From Candidatus Villigracilaceae bacterium (lineage in GTDB: Bacteria; Chloroflexota; Anaerolineae; Anaerolineales; Villigracilaceae): a stretch of 64,000 bases of DNA. A model generated the notes under the pieces. It saw nothing but the letters and a program-made list of their open reading frames with translations, was not told the DNA's origin and searched no databases. Below are positions 41,335-50,757 of this stretch, piece by piece. Location of the stretch: positions 1 through 64,000 of the forward strand of contig JAPKMP010000021.1 in assembly GCA_026645935.1 (NCBI GenBank), in the 5' to 3' direction. A program made the translations under genes and the position numbers. How positions within the stretch are numbered: position 1 is the first letter of the stretch; every line of letters begins with the position of its first letter.

Positions 41335-42834
41335 ATGGGACGCGTAGAAACATCTTCGATCAAACCTCCGGTAACCTCCCAGGGTGTGCTGGGCTGGTTG
41401 CGCGCCAACCTGTTCAGCAATTGGTTCAACAGCCTGCTGACGATCATCTTTATGGTTTTAATATACGTCGTTGCGCGGTCGGTGTTGATCTGGTCTGTGC
41501 AGGAAGCAAACTGGCTTGCGGTCGTCGACAACCTGGGTGTGCTGACCTGGGGCCGATATCCCAGCACCGAGGTTTGGCGTCTGGGTTTAAGCTTGAGCCT
41601 GATAGTTGTGATGGGAACGCTTACGTGGATCCTGTGGTATCGACACAGCAATCCGCGGATCCGGCGCGTCTTGATGATCGGTTGGTTGTTGATGCCTTTC
41701 GTGCTCACCATTTTGATCCGTGGGATCATCCTGCCCACCTTCCGCACCATCGTGAATAACATCGGGTATTACATCGTCCGCCCGGATGTGCTCATTAGTC
41801 TTGACCAGACCTGGCGGGCAAATGGGGCGCTCACGCTCGCTGGTTTGCTGACAGGCGCCTCATGGGTGATCTTCAAGAAACTCCGGTCCCGGAGCCTTGC
41901 CATCGTTGGCGGGCTGGTCATCATCGCCTTGATGATCCCACTCAGCACACAGAGTCGCCCCTGGATATTCGGAATAACCATGCCCATGGCGATCCCTTTC
42001 TTGGTCACATTCAGCTTGAGCCTGCTGGTCGGTCGAGCCGTGGGTCTTTCCTTTGTCAACGTAACCGGGAGCGCGCGCGTGCTGGCGGCGTGGTGGTTAT
42101 TGAGCATCCCCATCATATTGATCGTGCTGACTACCTTCGAGGTGGGCAACGAAGCGGTTGATCCGGTGGAAGCGCTTTTGATCGTGCCGCCTAATATTTG
42201 GAGCGGGATACTGCTTACACTGGCGCTCTCTGTGGTCAGTATTGTTGCTTCCTTTCCGATCGGTGTGCTCCTGGCGCTTGGAAGGCGAAGTTCATTGCCC
42301 GTCGTGAAAGGATTCAGCATCTTATTCATCGAGTTGGTCCGGGGTGTCCCGTTGATCACGATCCTGTTCATGGCCCAGGTGATGTTGCCTCTCTTTCTAC
42401 CGCTGGAGGTCAATATCGACCGGGTCTTGCGTGCCATGGCCGGAATGACGCTCTTTACCGCAGCCTACCTGGCCGAGATCGTCCGCGGCGGGTTGCAGGT
42501 GGTGCGCAATGAGCAGATCGAAGCGGCGCGTGCGCTCGGTTTGAATGAATTCCTGGTGACCAGTTTGGTGGTCCTGCCACAGGCTTTGCGCGCCGTGATC
42601 CCGCCAATCATGGGGCAGTTCGTCAGCATCTTCAAGGATACCTCGCTGGTGGCGATTGTCGGGTTGTTGGATGTGCTCGCTGTGAGCGAGAGTGTCATCA
42701 AAGCGCGTGATTACCTTGGCGCGGTACGCGAGATGTACCTTTTTGTCGGCTTGTTCTATTTCGTCTTGAGTTATGCTATGTCCCAGGTAAGCCGCCGCCT
42801 GGAGGTACAGCTTGGCGTAGTTGAAAAAGATTGA
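41335..42834 (+). CDS. aapM: amino-acid ABC transporter permease AapM/BztC-like
   Basis: The second permease (499 residues) has about ten hydrophobic segments. The C-terminal half carries the conserved permease core: [37 protein letters not shown] and the EAA loop [20 protein letters not shown]. The N-terminal half is longer than in typical BztC proteins, with helices around 35-55, 85-105, 110-135 and 185-235. It pairs with AapQ to form the channel. The next gene, aapP, starts 11 bases later. Confidence 0.92.
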   Translation: MGRVETSSIKPPVTSQGVLGWLRANLFSNWFNSLLTIIFMVLIYVVARSVLIWSVQEANWLAVVDNLGVLTWGRYPSTEVWRLGLSLSLIVVMGTLTWILWYRHSNPRIRRVLMIGWLLMPFVLTILIRGIILPTFRTIVNNIGYYIVRPDVLISLDQTWRANGALTLAGLLTGASWVIFKKLRSRSLAIVGGLVIIALMIPLSTQSRPWIFGITMPMAIPFLVTFSLSLLVGRAVGLSFVNVTGSARVLAAWWLLSIPIILIVLTTFEVGNEAVDPVEALLIVPPNIWSGILLTLALSVVSIVASFPIGVLLALGRRSSLPVVKGFSILFIELVRGVPLITILFMAQVMLPLFLPLEVNIDRVLRAMAGMTLFTAAYLAEIVRGGLQVVRNEQIEAARALGLNEFLVTSLVVLPQALRAVIPPIMGQFVSIFKDTSLVAIVGLLDVLAVSESVIKARDYLGAVREMYLFVGLFYFVLSYAMSQVSRRLEVQLGVVEKD

Positions 42835-42845
42835 GGGTATCTCTG

Positions 42846-43586
42846 ATGAGTGAACCGATTATCGTCTGCAAGGATGTTCATAAGTGGTTTGGCAACTTCC
42901 ATGCGCTCAAAGGCGTGGGGATGGAGGTTAATAAGGGCGAAGTGATCGTAATCTTCGGTCCTTCGGGCTCGGGGAAATCGACCTTCATACGAACGATCAA
43001 CAGGCTGGAGGAGCACCAGCGCGGCACGATCATTGTCGACGGTATCGAATTAACCCACGATGTGCGTAACATCGCCGTCATCCGCAGCGAGATCGGGATG
43101 GTATTTCAGCAGTTCAACCTGTTCCCGCATTTATCAGTCATGCAAAACATCATCCTGGCGCCTGTATGGGTGCGCAAATGGCCCACGGATAAGGCGGAAG
43201 CAGTGGCCATGGAATTACTCGAACGAGTGGGCATCCCCGAGCAAGCGAATAAATTCCCCGGCCAGCTTTCGGGCGGACAGCAACAGCGCGTAGCCATTGC
43301 GCGTGCCCTGGCGATGCAACCCAAGATCATGTTATTCGATGAACCCACCTCCGCGCTTGACCCGGAAATGATCAAAGAAGTCCTGGACGTCATGGTCGAA
43401 TTGGCGAAATCGGGCATGACCATGCTCGTCGTCACACATGAAATGGGATTTGCCCGCGCTGTGGCGGACCGCATGTTTTTCTTCGATCAAGGTCAGATCG
43501 TGGAGAGCGGCACTCCGGTGGATATCTTCGAGAAACCGAAAGAGGAACGCACCAAATTATTCCTCTCGCAGATCCTCAGCCATTAA
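42846..43586 (+). CDS. aapP: amino-acid ABC transporter ATPase AapP/BztD
   Basis: The 246-residue ATPase carries Walker [11 protein letters not shown]-loop [13 protein letters not shown], signature [15 protein letters not shown], Walker [15 protein letters not shown] and H-loop [15 protein letters not shown], all typical of polar amino-acid importers. It completes binding protein, two permeases and ATPase in aap/bzt order. The start at 42846 (MSEPIIV) follows GAGGGT. The 3' end overlaps the convergent lipoprotein gene by four bases. Confidence 0.95.
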   Translation: MSEPIIVCKDVHKWFGNFHALKGVGMEVNKGEVIVIFGPSGSGKSTFIRTINRLEEHQRGTIIVDGIELTHDVRNIAVIRSEIGMVFQQFNLFPHLSVMQNIILAPVWVRKWPTDKAEAVAMELLERVGIPEQANKFPGQLSGGQQQRVAIARALAMQPKIMLFDEPTSALDPEMIKEVLDVMVELAKSGMTMLVVTHEMGFARAVADRMFFFDQGQIVESGTPVDIFEKPKEERTKLFLSQILSH

Positions 43587-44026
43587 GCGTCGAAATTGGC
43601 AGCCTGATTTCCGTTGACCCAAAGACTGTAAGTTCCTTGCGGGAAACTTCCAAGAGGGAAATTCACCTCGAAAGGTTCCAAAACCTGGGCGCAAATTTCA
43701 TCCGGATTCGCCACTGAATAGACATCCACAACCACCTTGTTCGTCGTATCGGGCGGATTGACAGCGATCCGCAGTTTATGGCATGGCGTAGGAAGTTCCC
43801 CCTTCAAGACCAGCGTAAACTGCGGAGGATAACTTTCCAGAGTGAGCAGGTCGACAGAATCCAGAAACACCTCTCCGTGGAGTAGAGAACCGTCTGCCGG
43901 GTTTGGCAGGAAATCATTCTGCCCCGGCAATGAAGGCGAATCGCTGGAAACCGGCGAATCCGGCGATGCCCCGCAAGCGGAGATGAAAATCGCAATCAGC
44001 AAAACGGAAAGATGAATAGGATTCAT
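43583..44026 (-). CDS. small lipoprotein, paralogue of the 44075 gene
   Basis: The 147-residue lipoprotein (lipobox [13 protein letters not shown]) has a Pro/Ser linker and a compact domain with a conserved Cys pair (PTPCHKLRI and NPDEICAQV), an NPPD turn and the ending [13 protein letters not shown]. The neighbouring 44075 gene shows the same skeleton, so they arose by tandem duplication. Function unknown. AAGGATAT precedes the chosen ATG; an ATG at 44044 would add six residues. Confidence 0.75.
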   Translation of the reverse strand: MNPIHLSVLLIAIFISACGASPDSPVSSDSPSLPGQNDFLPNPADGSLLHGEVFLDSVDLLTLESYPPQFTLVLKGELPTPCHKLRIAVNPPDTTNKVVVDVYSVANPDEICAQVLEPFEVNFPLGSFPQGTYSLWVNGNQAANFDA

Positions 44027-44074
44027 GATATATCCTTTTCTCATCGAAAGACGAATAATTCCGGAAAAAGTTCC

Positions 44075-44530
44075 TCAATAGGAAACGAAATCGCCCGCCA
44101 AGGCGCCGTTTATCCAAACCGAATACCTGCCGGGGGAATATGTGCCCAGCAAAATATCCGCTTCGAACTGCTGAAAAACGTCATCACATTGGATATCGGG
44201 GTCGATCAGACTGTAGGCTTCGATGAACATCTGGTATTGCTCATCCGGCGGGCTGATTTCGATCCGTAATTCATTGCACACACTGGGCATATAACCGGTT
44301 ATGTTTATGGCGGCGCGAGGCGGCGAGAATTCATATCGTTCCGAGAACAAAATCGACGTGATCACAACCGATGCGATCTGCCTGCCCGTATCCTCCAATT
44401 GCGGCTCGAACGGATTCTCGTCCGGTGTGATGCGGTAGGGCGCCGGGGGCGTAGTAGTTACGATGAGCGCCGGAGCGGTGATGCATGCACTCAGAAAATA
44501 TCCAAGGATGAGGATCAGGATGTTTTTCAT
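44075..44530 (-). CDS. small lipoprotein, paralogue of the 43583 gene
   Basis: The 151-residue lipoprotein (lipobox GYFLSACITA) contains MPSVCNELRIEISPPDEQY, PDIQCDDVFQQFE and GRYSVWINGALAGDF, matching its neighbour in order and spacing (Cys pair, PPD turn, WxNG ending). The paired Cys residues probably form a disulphide outside the cell. Its start overlaps the end of the thioesterase gene by four bases, so the three minus-strand genes probably form an operon. No known family is recognised. Confidence 0.75.
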   Translation of the reverse strand: MKNILILILGYFLSACITAPALIVTTTPPAPYRITPDENPFEPQLEDTGRQIASVVITSILFSERYEFSPPRAAINITGYMPSVCNELRIEISPPDEQYQMFIEAYSLIDPDIQCDDVFQQFEADILLGTYSPGRYSVWINGALAGDFVSY

Positions 44531-44964
44531 CCCTGCCTCGTCATTCTTACCTCGCCGAACAATTGAGGCGCGACGACATAGATGCCGCTTCCGCTTACGG
44601 CAACGGTTGAATCGGCAAACAAGATTTTCCCCTCACTTAAGATTTTTCTTTCGTCCATTTGTGAAATGTGCGCCTCGAGAAATACAGATTGATGGAGCGG
44701 AACCGGTCTGTGATAATTGATCTCGATGTGGACAGCTGCGACCTTGTGCCCCGCCGCCCATACCACCAGCCCCATCGCTTCATCCAGCACCGCAGCCGAG
44801 GCGCCCCCGTGCGCATGGCCGGGCGGACCCTGTTGCGATTCTGTGAACGCGAATTCAGATGTGAGATGTCCCTCGTCGTCCACGTACCAGGTCAACCCAA
44901 TGCTGTTCGGGTTCTCGTGGCCGCATACGAAACACCAACCGTGATAGGGAAGTTGCCTTTTCAT
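44527..44964 (-). CDS. PaaI/4HBT-type hotdog thioesterase
   Basis: The 145-residue protein has the hotdog-fold thioesterase signature: CFVCGHENPNSIGL, HAHGGASAAVLDEAMG with the catalytic acidic residue on the central helix, then HIEINYHRPVPL and FLEAHIS. Such enzymes hydrolyse acyl-CoA or acyl-ACP thioesters. The N-terminal CxxC plus GL pattern is common in a subgroup of PaaI-like proteins. The start at 44964 was chosen because upstream in-frame codons look non-coding. Confidence 0.87.
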   Translation of the reverse strand: MKRQLPYHGWCFVCGHENPNSIGLTWYVDDEGHLTSEFAFTESQQGPPGHAHGGASAAVLDEAMGLVVWAAGHKVAAVHIEINYHRPVPLHQSVFLEAHISQMDERKILSEGKILFADSTVAVSGSGIYVVAPQLFGEVRMTRQG

Positions 44965-45150
44965 GCATCTATTGTAAATCGCAGGATGCCGGATTGCCAA
45001 TCCGGCTTGGCACATGCTAGAATTAAGGGGAGAATGGAACGGGTAATTCATAGGGATATTCTCCGTTGGCAGGCGGGCAGGAGCTTCTCTGGGTAAAATT
45101 AGCTGATAATACCGCATCGAACACATTGGAAATTGGAAAAAAGGCAGAAA

Positions 45151-46029
45151 ATGGAAATTTCACTTGCATTGGGGGGAGGCGGCGCGAAAGGCAATGCCCA
45201 TATCGGCGTCCTTCGTCGCCTTGAAAGGGAAGGATACAGGATCGCTTCGGTCGCAGGGACAAGTTTTGGCGGCCTGGTGGCTGTGTTATATGCAGTCGGT
45301 TATTCTCCCAAAGAAATTCAAACCATCTTTGAATCGGTGAACCAAAAAGCCTTATACGGGCGCGATCCGGAGGATGGACCTTCCCTGCTTGGCCTGGCAG
45401 GTGTGCGTCAATTGCTCAACCGGACGATTGGCGAAAAAACATTCGAAGATATCCGCATCCCTTGCGCAGTGACAGCGGTGGACATCAATAGCGGATGTGA
45501 GGTGATCCTGCGGAGCGGCAGGTTGAAGGATGCATTATTATCCACCGTCGCCATCCCGGGGATTTTTCCTGTCCATCGTGTCGATGGCCTTGAACTTGTG
45601 GATGGCGGTGTACTAAATCCCGTGCCGGTTTCCGTGGCACGCATGCTATCCCCCAACCTGCCCGTCGTGGCAGTTGTATTAAATGACCCGATCGATAAAC
45701 CGTTGCACCCGTATAATCTCCCGCTTCCGAACATCGTCCCGCGTCCCATAGTGGAACGGCTATCGCGAATCTCGCTTGCCCAATCGCTGGATATTTTTCT
45801 CCGGTCGGTGGATGTTTCCAGCCGGTATGTATCGTTCCTGCGCCTGCAAGTGAACAAGCCCGAGATCATCGTCCGACCGGAAGTCCATCATATTCAAATC
45901 CTCGACAGGATCGTGATCGAGGAAGTTGCGCTCCTGGGCGAACAGGCATTGGAGAAAGTCCTTCCCGATCTCAAACGCGAAACGGCGTGGATCACCCGCC
46001 TGGGGCGGCGCGTGTTTGGCAATAACTAG
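45151..46029 (+). CDS. patatin-like phospholipase (RssA-type)
   Basis: The 292-residue protein has the patatin oxyanion motif GGGGAKGNAHIGVLRRLE, nucleophile Ser in GTSFGG and catalytic Asp in VDGGVLNPVPV, forming the Ser-Asp dyad of patatin/RssA-like lipid acyl hydrolases. The second half (SLAQSLDIFLRSVDVSSRYV, VRPEVHHIQ) is typical of the bacterial group. No signal peptide is present. The ATG at 45151 follows AAAAAAGGCAG. A small membrane protein follows after eight bases. Confidence 0.92.
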   Translation: MEISLALGGGGAKGNAHIGVLRRLEREGYRIASVAGTSFGGLVAVLYAVGYSPKEIQTIFESVNQKALYGRDPEDGPSLLGLAGVRQLLNRTIGEKTFEDIRIPCAVTAVDINSGCEVILRSGRLKDALLSTVAIPGIFPVHRVDGLELVDGGVLNPVPVSVARMLSPNLPVVAVVLNDPIDKPLHPYNLPLPNIVPRPIVERLSRISLAQSLDIFLRSVDVSSRYVSFLRLQVNKPEIIVRPEVHHIQILDRIVIEEVALLGEQALEKVLPDLKRETAWITRLGRRVFGNN

Positions 46030-46037
46030 AGAAAACA

Positions 46038-46280
46038 ATGAGTCGAGACCTGCGAAAATACATGCGCGATACGAATACACGACTGGTTGTCGGCGCGATT
46101 CTCCTGCTGTTTATCGTCGGGCTTGGATTGATCTGGCTGATCTATGGCTTCGGCGCAGCGGTGACGGGATTTCTCTGCATCCTTGGGGCATTCATCCCCA
46201 TCGGCTTGATTATGCTTGCATTATATGGAATGGATTGGATCGTGAAACGTGCAGACCCCGATAAAGACCGAAACGATTGA
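46038..46280 (+). CDS. small two-helix membrane protein
   Basis: The 80-residue protein has charged ends and two hydrophobic helices (about 16-38 and 42-64). No family is recognised. It lies between the patatin and a hydrolase and overlaps the latter's GTG start by 32 bases, so all three are probably one transcript. Confidence 0.7.
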   Translation: MSRDLRKYMRDTNTRLVVGAILLLFIVGLGLIWLIYGFGAAVTGFLCILGAFIPIGLIMLALYGMDWIVKRADPDKDRND

Positions 46281-46911
46281 ATTCAACGGATGGACGATGC
46301 GCGTCCGCCCGGCATCGATGGACCACCCGCGCCTGTTGTTGATGATTCATGGCTGGACCGGCGACGAAAACTCGATGTGGGTCTTTGCCCGAAAATTCTC
46401 CGCGGAAAATTATTGGATCATTGCCCCCCGCGCGCCTCACCCCGCTGACCCGCAGGGATTCTCGTGGCGGCCGCATCTGGTCAAGACTTTTGGCCGTCCG
46501 AGCCTTGAGGTGCTTTTGCCTTCCGCCGAGGCGTTGATCCGGCTTGTGGATGGGTATTCCGCTTCGGTCAAGATCGAGGCGGATCAATTCGATGTGATCG
46601 GGTTCAGCCAGGGCGGCGCGATGGTCAATGTGCTGGGTATGGTCTTCCCAAATCGAATCCGCAAGATGGGAGTCTTGGCGGGCTTTGTCCCATCCGGCCT
46701 GGATGCGTACATCGAAAAACGTGCGCTCGATGGAAAAAAGATATTCGTGGCGCACGGCACGCAGGATGAGTTGGTGACCATAGACCGCGCGCGCGCTTCG
46801 ATGGAATTGCTTGAAAGAGCAGGCGCTGCGATCACATATTGCGAAGCTGATGTCGGGCATAAATTGAGCCCCGATTGCCTGCGCGCCCTGGAGGAATACC
46901 TTGCAGATTAA
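46249..46911 (+). CDS. phospholipase/carboxylesterase-type alpha/beta hydrolase
   Basis: The 220-residue protein resembles bacterial acyl-protein thioesterase/carboxylesterases: LLLMIHGWTGDENSMW, nucleophile Ser in GFSQGGAM, Asp in AHGTQDELV and His in ADVGHKLSP. It has no signal peptide. The GTG at 46249 keeps the conserved first strand; it overlaps the previous gene by 32 bases. An ATG at 46297 would shorten it by 16 residues. Confidence 0.85.
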   Translation: MQTPIKTETIEFNGWTMRVRPASMDHPRLLLMIHGWTGDENSMWVFARKFSAENYWIIAPRAPHPADPQGFSWRPHLVKTFGRPSLEVLLPSAEALIRLVDGYSASVKIEADQFDVIGFSQGGAMVNVLGMVFPNRIRKMGVLAGFVPSGLDAYIEKRALDGKKIFVAHGTQDELVTIDRARASMELLERAGAAITYCEADVGHKLSPDCLRALEEYLAD

Positions 46912-46929
46912 TCCCCTCTCACCCCTCCG

Positions 46930-46958
46930 TTGACGCTGAATTTATTTACAGGTATGCT
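46930..46958 (+). promoter_or_regulatory. promoter of the L,D-transpeptidase gene
   Basis: TTGACG (46930-46935) and TATGCT (46953-46958) with 17-base spacing lie 23 bases before the ATG; AAAGGCGA lies between. Confidence 0.65.
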
Positions 46959-46981
46959 TGCGAGGAAATAAAGGCGAAACC

Positions 46982-48145
46982 ATGAGAAAACATCTTTCAC
47001 GACGCGATTTTATAAAACTCGCCGGGCTGGGGTTGGGCGCGCTGGCATTTACGCGCATTTCAGGCCGCGATATCGATTATCGCTGGGATGTGTTCAGTCA
47101 GCCGAAGCGTCTTCCGCAGTTCCCGGGCAGCGCCATCATTGGGCGCGTCTGCGAGCCGGATATTGACATCCGCAGCCGCCCGACGAACGACCCGAATCAA
47201 AACACATCCATCGGCAAGCTCGGTGCCGATTCGCTCGTGGAATGGAACCGCGAAGTGGTGGGGAATGTTATCGGCGGGCTGACGAACCAGAAATACGTCG
47301 AGACGCCGCAGGGATATGTCTATGGCTCGGTGGTTCAACCAACGAAGAACCTTCCAAACACACCAGTGACCGAACTTCCGAACGGGCAGGGTTTCTGGGC
47401 GGAAGTGACCGTGCCGTATATCGATCTGGCTCATGAAGGAATTGTAGCGTCGCCTTGGCTGCAGGATCACATCACCTACAATTTCCCGCCGCGCCTGTAT
47501 TACGGCCAGGTCGTTTGGATCGATCAGGTGCGCACGAATAATGGTTTTCCTGAATATCGCTGGAACGAAGATGCCAACGGGCGTGGATATGGATATGGAG
47601 GTTACGGCGAGTTCTTCTGGGCAGATGGTGCTGGGCTTAAGATCATCACAGAAGCGGATATTGCGACGATCAACCCCGATGTCGACCCAAATGAAAAGAC
47701 GATCTCCATCGACTTGGATTACCAGACGCTGTCCTGTTTTGAGAGCGGCCGCGAGGTCTTTTTCTGCCGCATATCATCCGGCAAACGGTACGATCCCGTG
47801 ACGGGTGAAGTTGTGGATACCTACGCCACCCCGGCAGGGACTTTGTTGACCTATTGGAAGATCATCTCGAAGAACATGACCGCGGGCAACGAAGCGTCGG
47901 GATATTCGACCCCTGCAGTTCCATGGTGTACATTTATCGCTTCGGGCGGCGTCGCAATTCACGGCGCTTTCTGGCACAATGCATTCGGCGAGCGCCGCTC
48001 GCATGGATGTGTCAATATCCTGCCGGAAGAGGCAAAGTGGATCTTCCGCTGGACGATGCCATTTGTATCGCTCACGGTTGGGGAAGAGCGCCGTGAACTA
48101 CCGGATCACGGTACGATCATCAACTCGACGGAAACTCAATTTTAA
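46982..48145 (+). CDS. Tat-exported L,D-transpeptidase (YkuD domain)
   Basis: The 387-residue protein begins with a twin-arginine signal (LSRRDFIKLAGLGLGALAF). An SH3-like region (about 55-200) includes RVCEPDIDIRSRPTND. The C-terminal YkuD domain contains IHGAFWHNAFGERRSHGCVN with the catalytic His and Cys. Such enzymes make 3-3 peptidoglycan cross-links or attach proteins to the wall. The Tat route is known for some Chloroflexota wall enzymes. ccdA follows after 12 bases. Confidence 0.9.
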   Translation: MRKHLSRRDFIKLAGLGLGALAFTRISGRDIDYRWDVFSQPKRLPQFPGSAIIGRVCEPDIDIRSRPTNDPNQNTSIGKLGADSLVEWNREVVGNVIGGLTNQKYVETPQGYVYGSVVQPTKNLPNTPVTELPNGQGFWAEVTVPYIDLAHEGIVASPWLQDHITYNFPPRLYYGQVVWIDQVRTNNGFPEYRWNEDANGRGYGYGGYGEFFWADGAGLKIITEADIATINPDVDPNEKTISIDLDYQTLSCFESGREVFFCRISSGKRYDPVTGEVVDTYATPAGTLLTYWKIISKNMTAGNEASGYSTPAVPWCTFIASGGVAIHGAFWHNAFGERRSHGCVNILPEEAKWIFRWTMPFVSLTVGEERRELPDHGTIINSTETQF

Positions 48146-48157
48146 AAAGGGATAGTC

Positions 48158-48889
48158 ATGGATATTTCCCAAATCACCGTTTGGCTTGCCTTGCTTGCCG
48201 GGCTGGCATCGTTTCTCTCTCCTTGTGTCTTCTCCCTGGTCCCGGCGTATGTCGGTTATCTGGGCGGGATCGCTGCAGGCAGCGATAACCCCGGTGAACG
48301 TCCCAGCAGGTGGTTGACCTTCTCGCATGGTTTCGCATTTGTGCTGGGGTTTAGCGTTGTCTTCGTTCTTTTGGGTGTCGCTGCCTCCTTTGCAGGCGGA
48401 CTGCTCTACGATCTTCGTTTTTGGCTGGCGAAGATCGGCGGCGTGGTTGTCATCATCTTTGGTTTGCACATGATCGGAGTTTTCCACATTCCCTTCCTTG
48501 CTTACGATACGCGCGTTCAAAAGGCGCCAGATCCCAAACTCGGCTATCTTTCCTCTGCCTTGATGGGAGTCTTTTTCTCGGCGGGATGGTCACCCTGTGT
48601 CGGACCCGTCCTCGGAGCAATCCTAACTCTCGCGATCAATGGCGGATCGATCTCCCAGGGCGCGACGCTTCTTACCTTCTATTCAGCTGGTCTCGCCATC
48701 CCATTCCTTCTTGCCGCCCTCGGCATCGGCTGGGTGACGACCATCCTTCGCAAATACAATAAGACCATGCGCTACGTCGAGGTCGTCATGGGAGTCGTCC
48801 TGGTCATCATCGGTGTCATGCTTTTTGCCGGGACCTTCGAACTCATCGCTCAACGCGGACAATTCTTCTTTTACGATTTTGGCTTATAG
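48158..48889 (+). CDS. ccdA: cytochrome c biogenesis protein CcdA
   Basis: CcdA carries electrons from cytoplasmic thioredoxin to extracytoplasmic thiol proteins. The 243-residue protein has six hydrophobic helices and the two cysteine motifs FLSPCVFSLVPAYVGYL and GWSPCVGPVLGAIL. Neighbours are the L,D-transpeptidase, whose catalytic Cys must stay reduced, and the thioredoxin-like/DUF2085 fusion, a plausible functional link. Confidence 0.94.
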   Translation: MDISQITVWLALLAGLASFLSPCVFSLVPAYVGYLGGIAAGSDNPGERPSRWLTFSHGFAFVLGFSVVFVLLGVAASFAGGLLYDLRFWLAKIGGVVVIIFGLHMIGVFHIPFLAYDTRVQKAPDPKLGYLSSALMGVFFSAGWSPCVGPVLGAILTLAINGGSISQGATLLTFYSAGLAIPFLLAALGIGWVTTILRKYNKTMRYVEVVMGVVLVIIGVMLFAGTFELIAQRGQFFFYDFGL

Positions 48890-48925
48890 AGAATCCGGAT
48901 CGGGGACCGAACTGCAAATACTCTT

Positions 48926-49936
48926 ATGCTCAATGTGACTTTTTTTGTTAAAAAAGATTCTCCGGAATGCGATGAGGTGAGGGGATTCCTCAAAGAATTC
49001 CAAAAGCAGTATCCGCACCGCCTTGCCGAAGTGGACGTCGAGGACGATTCGGCGATCAAAGCAAAATACGGCGGACTGATCCCCGTCATCGAAGTGGGAC
49101 CGTACACCCTTCATGCGCCCATTTCACGCCAGAAATTGCAAATCACGTTGGGCGCGGCTTCAGATCGAAAGAATCAACTTGAAAAGCTCGACGACCCGAT
49201 CTACAAATACAAAATGGAGAAAGGGAAAACTTTGACCACCGGCGACCGTATCTCCTTCTGGATCGCAAGACGGTATCTATTGATCCTCAATCTTTTTATG
49301 CTTGTCTATGTGGGCTTGCCCTTCCTCGCCCCGACCCTGATGAAACTCGGCGCGGAGGGAGCCGGGCAGGTGATCTACCGCGTTTATAAACCCTTATGTC
49401 ACCAATTTGGTTTTCGTTCTTTCTTCCTTTTCGGCGAACAACCTTTTTATCCACTAAAGGAAGCAGGAATGACGGGTTTTAAAACGTTCGAAGAGGCAAC
49501 CGGCATCACAGGCGTCGATGATCCATATAGTTATTCCCGTTTCGAGGCGCGCAATTTCGTCGGTGATGAGACTCTCGGCTATAAGGTCGCGTTATGCGAG
49601 CGCGATATCGCCATCTATCTCGCCATCCTTCTTTTCGGTGTGATCTTTGGGCTGACGGGCAGGCGGTTTAAATCATTACATTGGATGGCATGGCTTTTTC
49701 TGGGGATTGCGCCAATCGGGTTGGATGGTTTTTCCCAACTGCTGAGTCAATTCAACTGGGATTGGTTTTCCGCCGTCATTCCTTATCGGGAAAGCACGCC
49801 ATTCCTGCGAGTGCTCACCGGCGGTCTCTTCGGTTTGTTCACGGCCTGGTTCGCCTACCCCAACATCGAAGAGTCGATGAACGAAACCCGCCAGTATTAC
49901 ATCAAAAAATCAGCGGTCATCGAGGCTGGTAATTGA
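48926..49936 (+). CDS. thioredoxin-like domain fused to DUF2085 membrane domain
   Basis: Residues 1-80 resemble a glutaredoxin/YruB-like fold (NVTFFVKKDSPECDEVRGFL, GGLIPVIEVG) but keep only one Cys (SPEC). Residues 100-310 form a membrane domain of DUF2085 type, with PLCHQFGFRSFFLFG, ALCERDIAIYLAIL and GIAPIGLDGFSQLL. DUF2085 function is unknown. It lies between ccdA and pgeF; the stop overlaps the pgeF ATG (TGATG), implying translational coupling. Confidence 0.78.
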   Translation: MLNVTFFVKKDSPECDEVRGFLKEFQKQYPHRLAEVDVEDDSAIKAKYGGLIPVIEVGPYTLHAPISRQKLQITLGAASDRKNQLEKLDDPIYKYKMEKGKTLTTGDRISFWIARRYLLILNLFMLVYVGLPFLAPTLMKLGAEGAGQVIYRVYKPLCHQFGFRSFFLFGEQPFYPLKEAGMTGFKTFEEATGITGVDDPYSYSRFEARNFVGDETLGYKVALCERDIAIYLAILLFGVIFGLTGRRFKSLHWMAWLFLGIAPIGLDGFSQLLSQFNWDWFSAVIPYRESTPFLRVLTGGLFGLFTAWFAYPNIEESMNETRQYYIKKSAVIEAGN

Positions 49937-50715
49937 TGCCTTTTGGACAAACCGACGCGCTGCGCTATTATCAGTTCGATTTTTTTTCGAACAATGTCTT
50001 AAATGCCGTCTTTACCCGCCATGGCGGAGTCAGCCCCGAGCCGTGGACATCGCTCAACTTGAGTGTTTCAGTCGGGGATGATCCTGCACGCGTCGCGGAG
50101 AATCGCATCCTAGCATTCAACGCGCTCGGAAGAAACCCCGCCTCCATCCATGACGCATGGCTGGTCCACGGCACAGACGTGGTCCACGCTGAAGCTCCGC
50201 GCTCCCTTGACGGACCTACTCAGAAGGCAGACATTATCTTCACGAGCAATCCGCGTGTCTCGCTCTTCATGCGTTTTGCCGACTGCGTCCCTTTGTTATT
50301 CCACGACCCAAAACGACATGTCATCGGAATTGCCCATGCCGGTTGGATGGGTACAGTCAGAGGAGTCGCGGAAGCTTCGATAAAAGCAATGCAGGAACGA
50401 TACGGATCGAAGCCGGGAGATGTTGTTGTCGGTATTGGTCCCTCCATCGGCGTGGATCATTACGAGGTGAGGGAGGAGGTGGCGGCTCAATTCCGCGATA
50501 GGTTTGGCGCGGACTCGGAACGAATCCTCCAGACCCGGGAAGGGCGAATCCACCTCGATCTCTGGACGGCAAACGCGTTGCAATTGCAAAAAATGGGTGT
50601 GGAGCAAATTCAGATTTCCGGTCTTTGCACCGCCTGCCATTTGGAGGACTGGTATTCCCATCGCGCCGAAAATGGGAAGACAGGCAGGTTTGGCGCGTTG
50701 ATGGCGTTGACGTGA
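49936..50715 (+). CDS. pgeF: PgeF/YfiH laccase-domain protein
   Basis: The 259-residue protein belongs to the multicopper-oxidase-like DUF152 family (YfiH/PgeF, LACC1), linked to peptidoglycan editing and to purine nucleoside phosphorylase-type activity. Motifs include VFTRHGGVSPEPW, HGTDVV, FADCVPLLFHDP, GIAHAGWMGTVRGV, GIGPSIGVDHYEV and LCTACHLEDWYSHR. The ATG at 49936 overlaps the preceding stop. yggS follows after 42 bases, an arrangement seen in many bacteria. Confidence 0.92.
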   Translation: MPFGQTDALRYYQFDFFSNNVLNAVFTRHGGVSPEPWTSLNLSVSVGDDPARVAENRILAFNALGRNPASIHDAWLVHGTDVVHAEAPRSLDGPTQKADIIFTSNPRVSLFMRFADCVPLLFHDPKRHVIGIAHAGWMGTVRGVAEASIKAMQERYGSKPGDVVVGIGPSIGVDHYEVREEVAAQFRDRFGADSERILQTREGRIHLDLWTANALQLQKMGVEQIQISGLCTACHLEDWYSHRAENGKTGRFGALMALT

Positions 50716-50733
50716 TGCGGGATATGTCCCGCA
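50716..50733. repeat. TGCGGGA/TCCCGCA hairpin before yggS
   Basis: A perfect seven-base stem with loop TATG lies between pgeF and the yggS -10. It has no T-tract and may be a spacer repeat. Confidence 0.5.
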
Positions 50734-50745
50734 CGACAGGCGGGG

Positions 50746-50751
50746 TAAAAT
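50746..50751 (+). promoter_or_regulatory. -10 element giving a leaderless yggS transcript
   Basis: GGGTAAAAT is followed by six bases and the ATG at 50758, the same spacing as at tgt and ruvB. No convincing -35 was found. Confidence 0.45.
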
Positions 50752-50757
50752 TAAAGC

